64,000 nucleotides of DNA from Entonaema liquescens (lineage: Eukaryota > Ascomycota > Sordariomycetes > Xylariales > Xylariaceae): NCBI GenBank assembly GCA_902805475.1, contig CADCSX010000010.1, positions 1,707,001 to 1,771,000 of the forward strand. Direction: 5' to 3'. Below the pieces are notes generated by a model. The model saw only the letters and a program-made list of their open reading frames with translations. It was not told where the DNA came from and made no database searches. Below are positions 35,601 to 48,585 of the stretch, in pieces (the first letter of the stretch is position 1; each line of letters begins with the position of its first letter). The position numbers were made by a program, and so were the translations under genes.

Positions 35601-38600
35601 GCAGGAGATAGGCCTCGCCACTCTTCACGACGACCCCACCATCCGGGCACGAGACCGAATGTGAAGTTTGTCACGACATCCTGAGGTGCAATAACCTCGA
35701 GGAGCAGAAGGTGTCCAGTGGGCTTAAGAGTCGTGCGCACGTTCTTCATCGTAGCGACTAAATCTTCCGTAGCGTGTAGAACACTGCCGGCGACGATCAA
35801 GTCATAAGAGCCCGGCTCGAAGCCCTGACTTTCAGCGCTGCGCTTCATATCAAATGCCTTGAAGGTCATGCGCTCTTTGTAGTCCGCCCATCGAGCCGTC
35901 GCCTTGTCGAAGAAAGCAGGCGATACGTCGGTATACGTATATTCCGCGAATTTAAGCGAGCCACTCTTCTTCTCAAGCTCGGTCAAGGCGGCGATAACTC
36001 GGGACGTCATACCACCGGTTCCAGCGCCAACCTCAAGGATACGGAGGTTGGGGTTCTCGTGGGTTGCCAAGTCTAAGAACTTCAACATTCTATCATCGCA
36101 CACGTGCTCAAACATGTCCGCGTAGAACACATCGGCCAAGTTTGAGTCAAAGATGACCTCCAATGGGTCTACCTCGCCGGTGAGAATATCAGTTAGACGA
36201 CGTACGACTGTTGTGTGGAGCTTCCATGGCGGATGGAGAGCCTCGACCTCTTGCAATAGAACCTCGAGTTCTTCTTCGCTTATGTCTTCGGCTATCCGTT
36301 CGGCAGGGACCGACTTGATGTGATGTTCAAGCCATTCTACATGCTTCTTCTGGTTAGCAGGGACCTTCTGACCCTTTTCTCCAGATAGTAGCTTCAGAGT
36401 CTTTGAGACGACTTTGTCTAGAACAAGAGTCAACTTCTGATGGTGAAGTAACATTGTGTTCTCATCCCTGACAAAAGTGTTGGCGTCGACTGCGGATTCG
36501 AGCTGCTTCGGTTCGAGGAGGCTTAATTGTGGTTTCCAGTCAATGCTATACAATAGCTTCTTAGCAGCCTGGCTACCCTCATTATTCCTCGACACAACGC
36601 CGGTAAGTAGTCTTCGCATTGAGCACAGCACGGATCCATTATCCGCTATGGCGTAGATAGAACCCTCTTCGCTCTCTTTGCCGCCCTTGACTTCAGATGT
36701 TGCGAACCACTTGATCGAAGATGTCTCAGGTTGTTGCCATCCAGTTTGCGAGAACCACCCGTCTACTAGACGTACAGGGACATTCGTAGCATTGGATAAG
36801 TCTAGGCCTAGGGTAGTACTGACACGCAATGCATGGAAAGCAGAGTCTAGAACCACGGGATGAACAAGACTAGTGGTCTTCCACTTTGACATGTCGACAC
36901 GGGCGATGCTATTCGCCTTGCCATCCCACCGGATGTCTTCAATTACTTGGAATGCTTCCCCGTAAGCCAAGCCATGCTCGGTAGCGTCTTCATAGAATAC
37001 TTGGGCGTCAACAGGCCTGGTGCATGATGTTTGCGCTTCGAGGAACTGGTTGGCGATCCGCTGGTGAGCCTGGCGACGCTCCTCTTGGACATCGGCTTGA
37101 GTAGGGTCTTCATACTCGACTTGGACGTTAGCCTTAAAGCATTCAGTCCACCGATCATCGTAAAAGGCGTATATCGTAATGTCAGACCAAGTAGATTCTT
37201 TTTCGTACGGCCTCTTCACCGGTCGGAGATGAAGCATGGTCTCTGTCCTGTCTTCCCATGCTTCCTTAACCACAATAGGGTTCATGAACTGAGCCTCCTT
37301 CACGTAATATCCTGATATTACGCGGCTGTCAGGCTGGATTTGTTGTATAGCTTCCATCGCCATTACCAACATTCCTGCAGCAGGATAGAGTGTAGTTCCG
37401 CTAATGACGTGATCTCCAATCCAGGGAGTAGTCTCGACACTGAGGAAATTCCTCCATCTAGGCTCGAGCGGGTTCCAATCAAAGAACCGTGCTCCTAATG
37501 TCTCGCCCTTGGTGCTCTCGCGTAATCTGAAATCTCGACTCAGACGAGACTCAGCCCAGTACGTCTTTGAGTGGTCAAAGGGATATTTCGGGCAGTTGAC
37601 CAAGAAACAATGAGATGCTTTGTCGGATGTCTCTTGGTTTGCTGCTGGGATAGAGACTGTGTGTCCAAGGCAGAAGAGCTGTCCGAGAAGTTCCAGGGTA
37701 GTCTGGACTGCGGAATGAGACCTATGGAGCACGTAGCTGTACCGTATTTGCTCCTTCTTTTCCCGGCCTTTGCCAGAGTATCTTGGACGGGCCGACGCAA
37801 AGCAGGATGAGGGCCAACTTCAACGAGATCAGTGATCTTACCTAATCCTACCTTTAATGTCGATGTCTTCTGTGTAAGGAGTTCCACAGCATCGGCGAAT
37901 CTGACAGGAGAAACCATGTTATCAACCCAATACTGAGGAGTTGCCAGCGATGCGGGCTTAACAGTCTTGCCAGTGACAGATGAAACCATCGGGATTGATG
38001 ACTTGATACCCTTAGGGTTGCCATCATCAAGTGATCCCATTTGGCGTATATATTCGTCCGCAATTTTAGACATGGAAGGCGAGTGATAGGCGACGCCAGT
38101 CTTAAGCTTCTGGGCAAAGATACCATCCTTGTCAAGTTGCTCCTTTGCGATGTCGATAGCGCTCTCCTTTCCAGAGAGTGTGCAGTTTAAGGGGCTGTTA
38201 ATGCAAGCGACATTAATCTGGGATGAGACCTCATCGCTAATCTTCTGCAGATAGCCTTGCACTTCGTCTTCGGCAAGATTTACGGATATCATAGCCTCTG
38301 GAGAAGAGCTTGTAGCCCTAAGTTGTCCAGCCAGTTGCCCTCGGAAGTAAGATACTTTACAAGCTCCCAGTAATGAGAGTGCGCCAACCGCATAGCTGAA
38401 TGACGCGACTTAGTTAGAAAAAAAATAGATATTCAGGGGTAGGTAGACTTACGCTGCAGCAATTTCACCAGACGAGTGACCGACCACTGCTTTAGGAATG
38501 ACACCGAAGCTCTTCAATAACTCGATTAACCCTAGTTGAATGGCCGTCGACAAGGGCTGGCTGTACTCCGGGCGGTCTATAGTCTCCTTATTATGAAGCT

Positions 38601-40945
38601 CATCTATATGTAATAGTCAGTTTAGGCGACCATCTCCTAAATGTAGAGGTTCCTTACCAAATAACGACCATTTACATCCTAGACTCTTGTAAATCTCATC
38701 AATCTGTTGTAACGTCGTCTTAAACAATGGGTACTTGAGAAGATCAGCACCCATATCGGCGTATTGTGCTCCCTGGCCGGTGAACACAAAAGCTAGCCCG
38801 GCATCAGTTGAGCTTCGAATTGGTCTAGCTGCTGTAAGCTTCACGTCCTCAGAGCCGTTGCCAGCAACGGCGAATGCTCTCCAGAGCATATGACTTCGGC
38901 GGTTGGCTAATGTAAAAGCTAAGTCTTCAAGCTTGCTAGGGGTATCCGAGATTTCACTCTCATAGAAAGCTTGGTAGTCTCCAACCATACGCTTAAGTGC
39001 TTTCTCGTCAGCAGCAGACCAAACGAGGAGTTTCGATAGAGGCTCGGCTTGGTGCCCGTTGGAATGGTGCCCGTTTGCTCCGTTACTATCGCCATTAGTA
39101 GAACCATTGGCAGTGCCATTGGTACCGTTGGTAGCACCGTTCGCAACACCATTTGTGACACCGTTCGACTTATGGAGCGCACTGGTGCAGTGGTTTCCAG
39201 AAATCCCTCGTTCTTGTACTGTAGCAAGCAATTAGCCTAAAAAGAATATGTAGTAGAAGGTTTAAATACAACTTACAATAATGTAATGCGTCGTCTACAA
39301 CTACATGTACATTTGTTCCTCCAAATCCAAAGGAATTTACTGAAACACGGCGCACGCCCTCAGTAGGCCAAGGAACGCTCTCGGTCGGAACCTACGATAC
39401 TGTTAGTCTAGCAAATGGACTTGGCGTCATAATTACTTGCTTTGACGTTATAAAAATCCGCGTCAATTTTAGGGTTAATCTTTTCGAAGTTTGCACTTCC
39501 TGGGATTATGCCTTTCTCCAGTATCACTATAGGGGTATTAGTCACTCCTCAAAGACCCAGGTATATGGGAACAAATGGAAACTTACATATTGACTTTAAA
39601 AGACCAGCTAAACCGCTGCTTCCTTCTAGATGCCCGATATTTGCTTTAACTGAGCCACTAGAATATTGTTAGAATTTGAGGATCAAATACATGTTCATTC
39701 CTTGACATACACGTAAAGGGGGTCTTCGGGGGAACGACTCGTTCTGAAAACTTTTCCTATAGCTTTCATCTCAATTGGATCACCAACTGGTGTTCCCGTT
39801 CCTGAAATATCCTGTTAGTAATGCGTTCCAGATAGCCTTGCTGTTGTACACATACCGTGAGCCTCAAAGTAACGAGTAACATCAAGAGGTAGATTTGCCT
39901 TCTTATAGACCTGCCTTATAAGGTCTTCCTGAGCCTGAGGGCTAGGCTGTGTAAGTCCTGGAGTATGTCCATCTTGATTCGAGCTAGTAGACCTAATAAC
40001 TGCCCGAATCATATCACCGTCACGCACAGCGTCTGATAGTGGTTTAACTACGAGGGCGATGACACCTTCTCCTCTAGCGTAGCCATTTGCACGGTGGTCG
40101 AAGCTATAACAACGGCTATCTGCGGATAAGAAATTAAGTGATGATAACATCTGGTATAAAGTAGGGCCAAGAATCAAGTTAGACCCCGTAACAATTGCCT
40201 ATCATGACAGTCAGTATTTCAAAGCCAACTAACGTCCTCGTAGAATATACTTACAGATGATGCTTCACCAGTTCGTAAAGCTTGGCAGGCAAGGTCAAGA
40301 GCTAACAAGCTGCTTGAGCAAGCCGAGTCAACGTGAATACTAGGTCCGTGTAAATCGAAGTACCAGCTGACTCGATTGGGTAAGATTGATTCGAAGGTTC
40401 CTGTTACTGCCATACGAGGTACATTGTCAGGGTCCTGTCCAATCATCCTCTTATAGTCATCCGTCATTGAAGCGGAGTACACGCCGCAGCGTGAGGATCT
40501 GAGTCGATCGAGTGGTATTCCAGCTGTATATAATTCATCAGCACCATGAGCTACTTAGTACGTTGCTCGATCCTTCACTCACCATTTTCAAAAGCATGGT
40601 ATGATGCTTCAAGAGTCCATCGTTGTAATGGGTCCATAGAAGCCGCCTCTTTCGCAGTTACGGAGAAGAACGGTGCGTCAAACGCTCCGGGGTCTTCTGT
40701 GATAAAATGCCCTCCTCGGCAGCGAAGCTGTAGTACGTTAGAGTATGTTTCAGTATACAGGTAGAACAGGGTCAACGTACGCTACTCTCATTACTTGCTT
40801 CGAATGAACCATTCTTGATACGTGACTCTGGGAACTCGGTCATCAAGTTCCTCTTGTTCTCGAGTACCTCCCAGAAGCTAGAGACGTCGTTGACATCTTG
40901 AGGGAGCTTAAAGGAAAACCCTACAACCGCTATGTCGTCAGTCAT
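32659..40945 (-). CDS. highly reducing polyketide synthase (KS-AT-DH-MT-ER-KR-ACP), probable frameshift
   Basis: Twelve exons: 40945..40781, 40727..40583, 40523..40255, 40198..39856, 39801..39711, 39657..39587, 39526..39441, 39391..39277, 39218..38658, 38603..38453, 38395..33869, 33813..32659; about 2,559 aa if the frame is corrected. KS has Cys172 (DSACSSS) and both histidines (EAHGTGTP, NIGHLEG). AT has GHSSGE. DH has DHVISGTTLYP. MT has EVGAGTGG. ER has IHSAAGSTGQ. KR has GGSGGLG and the SNYAGG tyrosine. ACP has GVDSLMAVE. There is no thioesterase, as usual for HR-PKS. A TNG/ANG-repeat linker joins KS and AT. One intron (39392-39440) uses a GC donor. The frame breaks at about 37758-37761, between AT and DH. 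Product: a reduced, possibly C-methylated polyketide. Confidence 0.92.
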
Positions 40946-41919
40946 TGTGCCAGAAAAGCTTAATGGACCCCTTCTGTCAAAGCTATAGTCCAGTGACCGG
41001 GTAGGGAAACGAAAGTACGAAAGCCCTCGCTTAGGAAAAGGTATACTACCCTATTTATAGGAAGTGCTGTCTATAGATAGCTACTTCTTAGCTCGTACCT
41101 TTTGTTGGACCGCTCTGCTGGGTAAGACTCCATTTGGGTGGCAATCGACCATGATGTCACCCATGGCCTGGGGCTAGGAAGGTGTCAAAACGTAATTCGT
41201 ACGGCCGTCCAGCATCAAAGTGGAAGTCCAGATCAAGGAGTTGCCGGTAAGTGGAAGACAGAGCTCCCAACGGCAGAGCCGCTCTTTGATTGGACGGACA
41301 TACCGCTTTGTATTCCTCATATAGATTGTGAACAACGCTTTGTGGGCAGGATGCCGGGTATAGTAGCCGGCACGTACGATCCATACTCCTACATATGAAG
41401 TTAGCTGTAACAACCTACCACTGCTGCCACGGTGAATCTATGGACTACGTCTCTAGCCTCTACTGACTAAGTGATCTTGGCCGGCAGTCAGTGTTCTATT
41501 CGTTTCAGTCCGGGGCTAGAACCCAATATGGCTCCGCCTGGGGCAGACACCGCACCAAATCCTAAGCGCCTCTGCCCTAGCAGAGCTAGTCGTGGATAAT
41601 CGTAACCTAGACCGTTGTGGTGTGGGTATAGCTGTGGGTATGCCTCTGGGTTAGGTGGGTGTGGATATTCAAGGGAGGTTCTGTTCTGCTACGTAGTTTG
41701 CAGCTCTTCTATCAGAACCCTAGGAAATAAGAGGAACGAAAAGGTTTAGATTCGGATACTTCCAAATGACTAACCGCATGCAGTCGGAGCCGGACAGATG
41801 CCGAGACAACTTGTCGTAAGATATTGTAAAACTTATGTCACGAAAGAGACACCTTTAGTGCTTGAACAGATCCACTTAGCGGTATACGACTGACTGTCTA
41901 AACTAAGGACTTTGCTCAC

Positions 41920-41955
41920 CTCTTTTTTTTTTCTTTTTTTTTTTCTTTTTTTTTA
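41920..41955. repeat. polypyrimidine tract
   Basis: Three runs of T separated by single C residues. Confidence 0.8.
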
Positions 41956-42448
41956 TCGGAGTTAAACACGTAGACTGGTTGATGATCAGGCAGTCTTGGT
42001 TTCCACAAATCATGATCAGAAGGCCCGGGCATTGCCTGATTTAGAGGATGCCGGAACCTTGTCCGATGGAAGAAGCCATAATAGACGACACACTTAGTGA
42101 GCCATACCGACAATTCATTCAAGGTTATCGGCTGCTGGGATGAGATGTGGACAAATTAGAACTTGGAAGTTAACCACAGGGATGCCGATCTCGCGGGACG
42201 AGTTTAGAACCAGCTGCTATCGAGTCAGACCAGGGTTGGCCTTACAAGGGTATGAGAAGAGATGGGGTCTTTGGTCACCTCGGTGTGCGCTACCAATGAT
42301 GAAAATAAATTATACACGCTATCCGAGATGCATGCAACTGTCTGTTACCGCTGCAAGCACGAACGGTCATCAGTGGAAATGAGGCTTACATGTCATAGGC
42401 AGGTAAGGGACCTAATGTATCCTAACTACGTAAACCCAAGCCACCAGG

Positions 42449-42700
42449 GCAGAACAGCGTCAAAAAAGATGCCCCATCCTCATTCAAGCAAAAAGCGTAC
42501 ACACACATTTTGCACTCCCATTTCTCACCCAAAATAAGAGGGAAAAATTATTCAAAAATTTGTACTAAATTAAATTGATTAAATATTACTATATACAAGT
42601 TTTATTAAATTATTATAAGACTTGATAAAGTTATTCAAATTAGAATAATGTATTAGAGTTGAAAAGTTAAAGTGGGGCATCTTTTTTGACGCTGTTCTGC
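42449..42700. mobile_element. 252-bp MITE with perfect 28-bp TIRs
   Basis: 42449-42476 and 42673-42700 are exact inverted copies containing CAGAACAGCGTC and AAAAAAGATGCCCC. The interior is AT-rich and non-coding. AGG flanks both ends, which could be a short target duplication or chance. A degenerate related end lies at 51586-51612. Superfamily not assigned. Confidence 0.82.
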
Positions 42701-44669
42701 AGGGGTAATTGGAATATTCCTTAGCGCGGAGAATTCCCGAATGGTCCACCCCGCAACTCCGGTTCACCGTAATCGGTAGATACGGCTCGGGTTCGTGGGG
42801 TGTCAAGGTGGTGTTGTGATGTTGATCTGTCACCACCGTACCAGGTAACGCAGAGTTATTTATTTCAACCTTATCAACACGGCACGCGGAAAATTCCCAC
42901 CGTGCATAGAAACCTACTTAATGCCTCGTGATCCTTATGTCTTCGTGGTTTACCTAGTACTGAATCAGTATATCGCATATGCACGATGCATGATTGTAGG
43001 ATTTGACAGAGAGGTGCTGCATAGGTACGTGGAAGAGAGCCCGGTAACTTTGGCAGGTGAGTAAAACCGTATGTATACACACGTCTATCGTTTATGCTTG
43101 GTAAAATACGTGCATAGACTATCTAACCTCCTATCTAAGGTAGTTAGGTGAACTGTCCGTGCGGTTACTTCGCCTCATTCAGAACCCCTGTTACAATTTA
43201 TCCTTGTGAGGATCTCTCTAAGAACCTGTTCTTCTTTCCGTACAGATTAGGTACGTGTTAGTTAAGCTTATCTATTAGGAGTTATAGAATATGTAATATG
43301 ACTACTTATTCTAGACTAGATGCTATAGGTTACTTTGTTGCTGTATTTATTTCTGTGGATAATAACTCTATACCGTGTAAGCGATACTGCGGAGTGGTCC
43401 CAAGAGAAAACCAAGGTTTCTATGCGCATTTTTACCCATAACTCAAATGTAACCTTACCAAAGGCTTTGTAACCATTTTCCACACCCATGGGTCTTCGTT
43501 TATGGTAGACCCCACAGGGTCGATAGAGCACGCAGTAGCGTATAGTGATTGTTACCGAAACCTCGAATTTTCCCGTGTTGGGTTTGTCTAAAGCGTTTTT
43601 GATCATAGCCGTTCTCGGCCGGGATTTGTTTCACGATCTTAACTAGAATGTTAAGAGGCAGCCAATCTTCGAGCTCTGACGTGAGGTGATTTTACATATA
43701 CGAAGAACACAAAAGCCGGGTCCACATAGAGGCACTATTGAAAGGACTCGGAGGGTTCTACACGTAAACAAACCGTATGTAAAATAATAGTGATAGTCAC
43801 AAAAACCACCAAAACGGTTCCACATATCAATAACCTACACAGCAAGACCCGGCAAAAGAAAACAATACCGCTCTATGCTTCGCATTAGGACGGGCCGAGT
43901 CAAAAGTCTCCGACATATCGCCATTCAAATTTAATACCGATCCCCAGACAGTTACGAAGTGAATTCGGCGTTATAAGCCACGATAGTACCCACACGTAAG
44001 GTAGGTACCTACCCTAGACCTACGACAACTCTCGGTAGCGAAACTAGGCGTGCAGGCGGGACGATAACTAGATGAATCTTGATATCTATCTCGTAGCCGA
44101 ATACATGATGGACCGAAATCCTCACGACCGGAATCTCTACGGCCGGAATCAAAGGCGGCACCATCAGCCAAGACTTGCAGCGGCTCCACAAGGACAACTG
44201 TAGATCCTCTCGGCTTCTTTTTTCCCTCCTTTTAAGTAAACAAGGCTTTCCCAAGATGGTTCATTTTCAAGGAGACCCTTGCGAAGCTCATTATAAAAGT
44301 TGCACTAAGCCCACTTTACCCACAAGTAGTGAGCGATGACAAAGACGATGAGCTAATAGTAAAATGATTGACGTTGTTATTGAGAGCTCGTCGCTAACGA
44401 TACGAAGGGTCATTACATATAAATATTGGATTATAACCTAGAAGTTAAGGGGACATGTCATCTTTGAGCAACATGAAGTATATTGTGTTGCACTACTCAT
44501 TGGAATATATTGCTAAAAACACCTGCATTTTCGTACTTCAGAATTGTGGTATGATGCAACAAGGCACAGCCGGTTGTTACGTTTATTAATTTAAAACAGA
44601 CGCCCATGCAAACGTAAAACTCGATCTACGGACCCCGAAGACTTCGATCCGGGGCTTTGGATAATCACG

Positions 44670-44689
44670 TGAGAGAGAGAGAGAGAGAG
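44670..44689. repeat. GA microsatellite
   Basis: About nine GA dinucleotide repeats. Confidence 0.85.
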
Positions 44690-45770
44690 GGCATACCGTT
44701 GTATAGATGTTTACTAGTAAGAATGTATAGTTATTTAATATGCTAGTTACTAGTTAGTTGACACTATGTTATACACGTTATATGTTCACATATTTCTTAA
44801 TATTTGAGCTAGTGACTTTGTTTAGGTACCTAGGTAAGTAGTTATCTAATACGTGTTCCACGTCTTGCCAACTCCAGTATTACAGGACTGATCCATCTTA
44901 CCTTAGAAGTAGCTTTCCGCCCCCTCATCCCTCATCTCTCTCCTCATTCCAGTCACGGATTATGAGCCGTACCTGGTAGGTGCTAGTGTAATAGTGCATT
45001 TCATGCAAGGGGGGGTCCCTGGACAGAGGATCTCGAACGTTTGGCCCCCGCGTAACTATGGGCCGTCCCGATTCCTTTTTAATGAGGGGGACTAAAGGAT
45101 AATTTGCCAACTTTATTTACTGGGCGTCACTCCACTGTTGCAGCACTACTGGTATTTCCTACGGGTCTTACGATTATGCCTCCATCACGTGTTGTTCGAC
45201 CAGAAATCCAGCCAAACGAGACCAATATACACCACGTACATACCTAACTACCTATGTATGTACGTGCTTGACTAGGAGCTACATATGCAGATCTGGTTAT
45301 AGAAAGCTTCCAAAGAATTACCACGTTCGTAATGCATGTGCCTATAGATAAAGATTGGAATACTGAGTTTTGAAGGGACCAATGGGATATATGCCACTCC
45401 CGCATCGACACAAGACGGGGAGGATAACACAACTGAGAGCGAAGTTTGACTAGGCTTGTTTTATCCTTACAAAACTGACAGTCTAATATGTCACTAGTAG
45501 ATAGTTCTGATCGAAATCTGGAGAACGTTACTATTACTACTGAACGAATCCAAGACGTCGGGTCATTCCCCACGGTATAGTCTACCAATTACATACAAAG
45601 GATGACCTCCCTCGGGCCAGTTACACGAACCGTATTCTAATATGCATTAATTTTTGCTCTGTACATAATCGAAAGCGCTCATATACAAGAAATTCAACAT
45701 AAGGCACCCGCTAACTTTTTTTTTCCTTATGAGTCGTACCCCAATCATGGCCAGCACGAATATTATATTA

Positions 45771-47226
45771 TTAAACCCTGTCCCCATGCCAAAGGGCACC
45801 ATGATCCATAGTATTGCCCTTCGAATCGCTCACGAACTCTTGCTTTACAGTTACGCGAGTAGTACGTAGGATTCCTTGCTCAAGTCTGTTGTCATCTCTG
45901 AGCTGTTCGGTCGACTCGGATGGCTGAAGATCCTTCATCGGTACACCATACTCGTCAATCTTTCTGTACGTGTTCGTGTGCGTGGTGTGATCCGCAGACG
46001 ACGCCGCCGTCGGCTTGTTCAAACTCATCATTCGGGTGTTTTTTAAACCCACAAGTGATCTCATTGCTCGTCGCATTTTGTCGAGAATACCATGGTCTTT
46101 CAAGATCTTCGGGGTAGAGGGCATGCATGCGATAATGAAACCACACATGATCTCAACGAAAGCCCAGAACATGACGGGCGCGAACGCGTACATGGCGTCC
46201 TTCTCGGATACAATAGCTTCTTGGGTCGATACACGGAAAATAGCTGAGATACAAGCACTAGATAGTTGATTAGAGCGCGCAAAGTGATCCATTATCAGTA
46301 TAACTCACAGGATACCGAGGGAGAAGAAGAACGAAACACCGATCTTCTTCTTGAGGGACAGCTGCAGGTTCCAGATAACTCGCTGAGGAAGTACCAGCAT
46401 AATAATATCCATACCGAGGTTGACAGAAGCAGATGCAAGACCGACCACGAACTGATTACCGCATCTTCCCACCAGAGTTACGTCCCAAATCTTCTCGTAC
46501 GGGTCGCAGATGAGAGATAATCCGAGCGGAATGGCGATTAAAAGACCGACGTTCAGTCCAATGAGCGCATAGCAGGAATACAGAAATGCATTTTTCGTCC
46601 CTTGGGGGACTAGTACTCTTGTCCATTCGATTAAGATGGCCATTTTGATAAACGGAATTCCAATTGCATAGGCGACAGCGGCATAGTGGACGTCCTATTT
46701 TCGTTAGCCTTGATAAACGTGCCGGTTACGTATCTCGAAACGTACATAATTGTATGGAATCGTATCCTTAACCTTGATTTCCCATTGGTGAACAAAGTAT
46801 CCGGGGTGTTCTGCCAGCCGAAACCCGAAAACTGTCCATACTAAGAAGAAAGCCTAGCTGGATGTTAGTAACGCGGCAACGAGACATCTCGATAGTAGTA
46901 GTGACCAACATAACCAATTAAAATAAAATCTGAAAAGGGGGTCATGTTAGCCAAAGAATTCTGCATCTCCATATACTGAGCTCGGAGAACGTACAATCTT
47001 CTATCTTTAATTTCTTGAACAGGAAAATTCTTGCGTATAACCGAATGAGCAAGCAGACAGTCGTTACAGCGACACAAGCACCCATAACACCGAAAGCCAA
47101 ACTATTGTTATTCCCAGGATTGTCGAAGTTCGGCGTGACACCTGCGGGGGCTTCCAGAGCAGGCGTATCGAGAGCTATCTTCTGTAGATCCGGAGGGAGC
47201 AGAGCAATTGCGTTTTCGTCCGCCAT
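45771..47226 (-). CDS. fungal rhodopsin / PTH11-like integral membrane protein
   Basis: Exons 47226..46995, 46929..46906, 46840..46746, 46694..46309, 46257..45771; 407 aa. Hydrophobic segments are spread over the first ~290 residues (SLAFGVMGACVAVTTVCLLI, YFILIGYVVW, MAILIEW, LIGLNVGLLIAIPLGL, MDIIMLVLPQ, GVSFFFSLGILACIS, FAPVMFWAFVEIMCGFIIACMPS), seven in all. The short loop LKIEDYF after the first helix and QRVIWNLQLSLKKKIG before the sixth are typical of the fungal rhodopsin-domain family that includes PTH11-like receptors. The C-tail is polar. The 24-nt second exon is needed to keep frame; its donor (GTCACT) is weak, so that join is the least certain. It is divergent from the FSH hydrolase gene. 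Ligand unknown. Confidence 0.82.
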
Positions 47227-48585
47227 TTTTGATTTGTTGTGAAGAGTTGCCTATCGTCTTTCTTCATGCAGAACAAGAGCATTCAGTGGGTTAGCAAAGT
47301 ATATAAGTGTCCAATGGTCAGGACTGAATAAGGGGGAATGGAATCGTAGATAGAGTATGAGATCCTTGACAGTGACAAGGGGTTTGGTGGAAAGGGAAAA
47401 AACCCCAATCGCCCCCATGGGCCCCTTGCTACACACAGACTCTCTTTACGACGAGAATTCTTATGCCAAACCTGGCAAAGCAGTATAAGAAGTTTATGTT
47501 CCAAAAGCGTTTCTTAGATCCCTTGTCGAGCGGGACTCGTGCCGCCATTTCCTAGTCATGGGTCGGTTTCTAGTGCTTATTTTACCCCTTGTCGTCCTCG
47601 CATTAGGAAATCCTCTCTCGCCACGTCCCCGCTAAAATGGTATAAATCTGAGGCTTTAACAGGCTCAACGCTATAGGATAGTCGCTATAGATGCCAGGGA
47701 CTAATGGCAGTTATGGTGACATTCTAGTGGATCGTTAATAAAAAAGGCCGAAGCTTTAACGGCACAGCAAAATTATTCTATACCCTCCGTGGAATATCGG
47801 GGCATAAAATCTGCACAAGCCCTGTTAAAAGGACGGGTAACTAAGGATAAAGGAAAGGTATCAACAAAAACGTTAAAATAAAAAATAAATAAAAATAAAA
47901 TACAGCTTCTACGAGTAAACACCAAATAATTAACCTCACGATGCCCCAACTCACATAAGACTAATCGTCGTGTAACCCTACGCTGATTTGAGAGACGCTC
48001 TCGTCGCATTGTGTTGCCAAATATTTCCGCGTTATGCAATGGACCTTACCAAATGTGACCACCCACGAATTTCTATGCTACCCATGCAAGTATTCGGAGT
48101 TCCAAGCCTAACCAAGCAATCCTAATCATGTAAAACGTTTCGGGGAACCGGCTGATTAACTCATGACTTACAGTAGTGGGTCAATGGTTTTAATACCGTG
48201 AACTACCTAGCATAGTAGAGTAAATATTTACCTAGCCACGTCGATCCGGGGACTAGCCCACGCACGTAAGTGTATGGTGGAGAGATAAGGGAGAAAATAA
48301 GGCGTAAGGCGTAAATGCGAGAAAAGCAAAAAGCCCATAGAATTTCAAGAGGCGCGACTTAAAATAACAGATCCGATTTTTCGTGGACAGTATATCTTAA
48401 AGCCCCTGGGAGCATTTTCAACCAAGGCGAAGAGTATCCGTATCCTCTTGCAGGGGAAAATTTTAAAGCTTTAATTTTCTGTGCATACAATCTTGGAAAA
48501 CCCTGTACTTATCATATCTCAACTTACCGTAGTCTACGTTACCCAATACCAAGGTCTACAGCAAAGTGATTCAGCCATATCCAGA
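47227..48585. promoter_or_regulatory. divergent intergenic region, rhodopsin-like / FSH hydrolase
   Basis: 1.36 kb between divergent genes. Only short ORFs without family signal are present. An AT-rich stretch lies at about 47875-47905. No specific sites assigned. Confidence 0.4.

Larger units (their letters stand above)
40946..45770. other. 4.8-kb intergenic region upstream of PKS
   Basis: Contains the PKS promoter side, a long pyrimidine tract (41920-41955), a 252-bp MITE (42449-42700), a GA microsatellite (about 44670-44689) and GGTACC/CCTAGG palindromes at 44001-44012 and 44824-44836. Short ORFs show no family signal. No tailoring gene was found here. Confidence 0.5.

Noticed and set aside
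37768..37841. Accepting the 74-nt intron as the normal structure of the PKS
   Set aside because: It would remove the conserved GPH motif of the AT domain and has no good branch site near its 3' end; a one-base deletion is simpler. Kept as an alternative in the findings.
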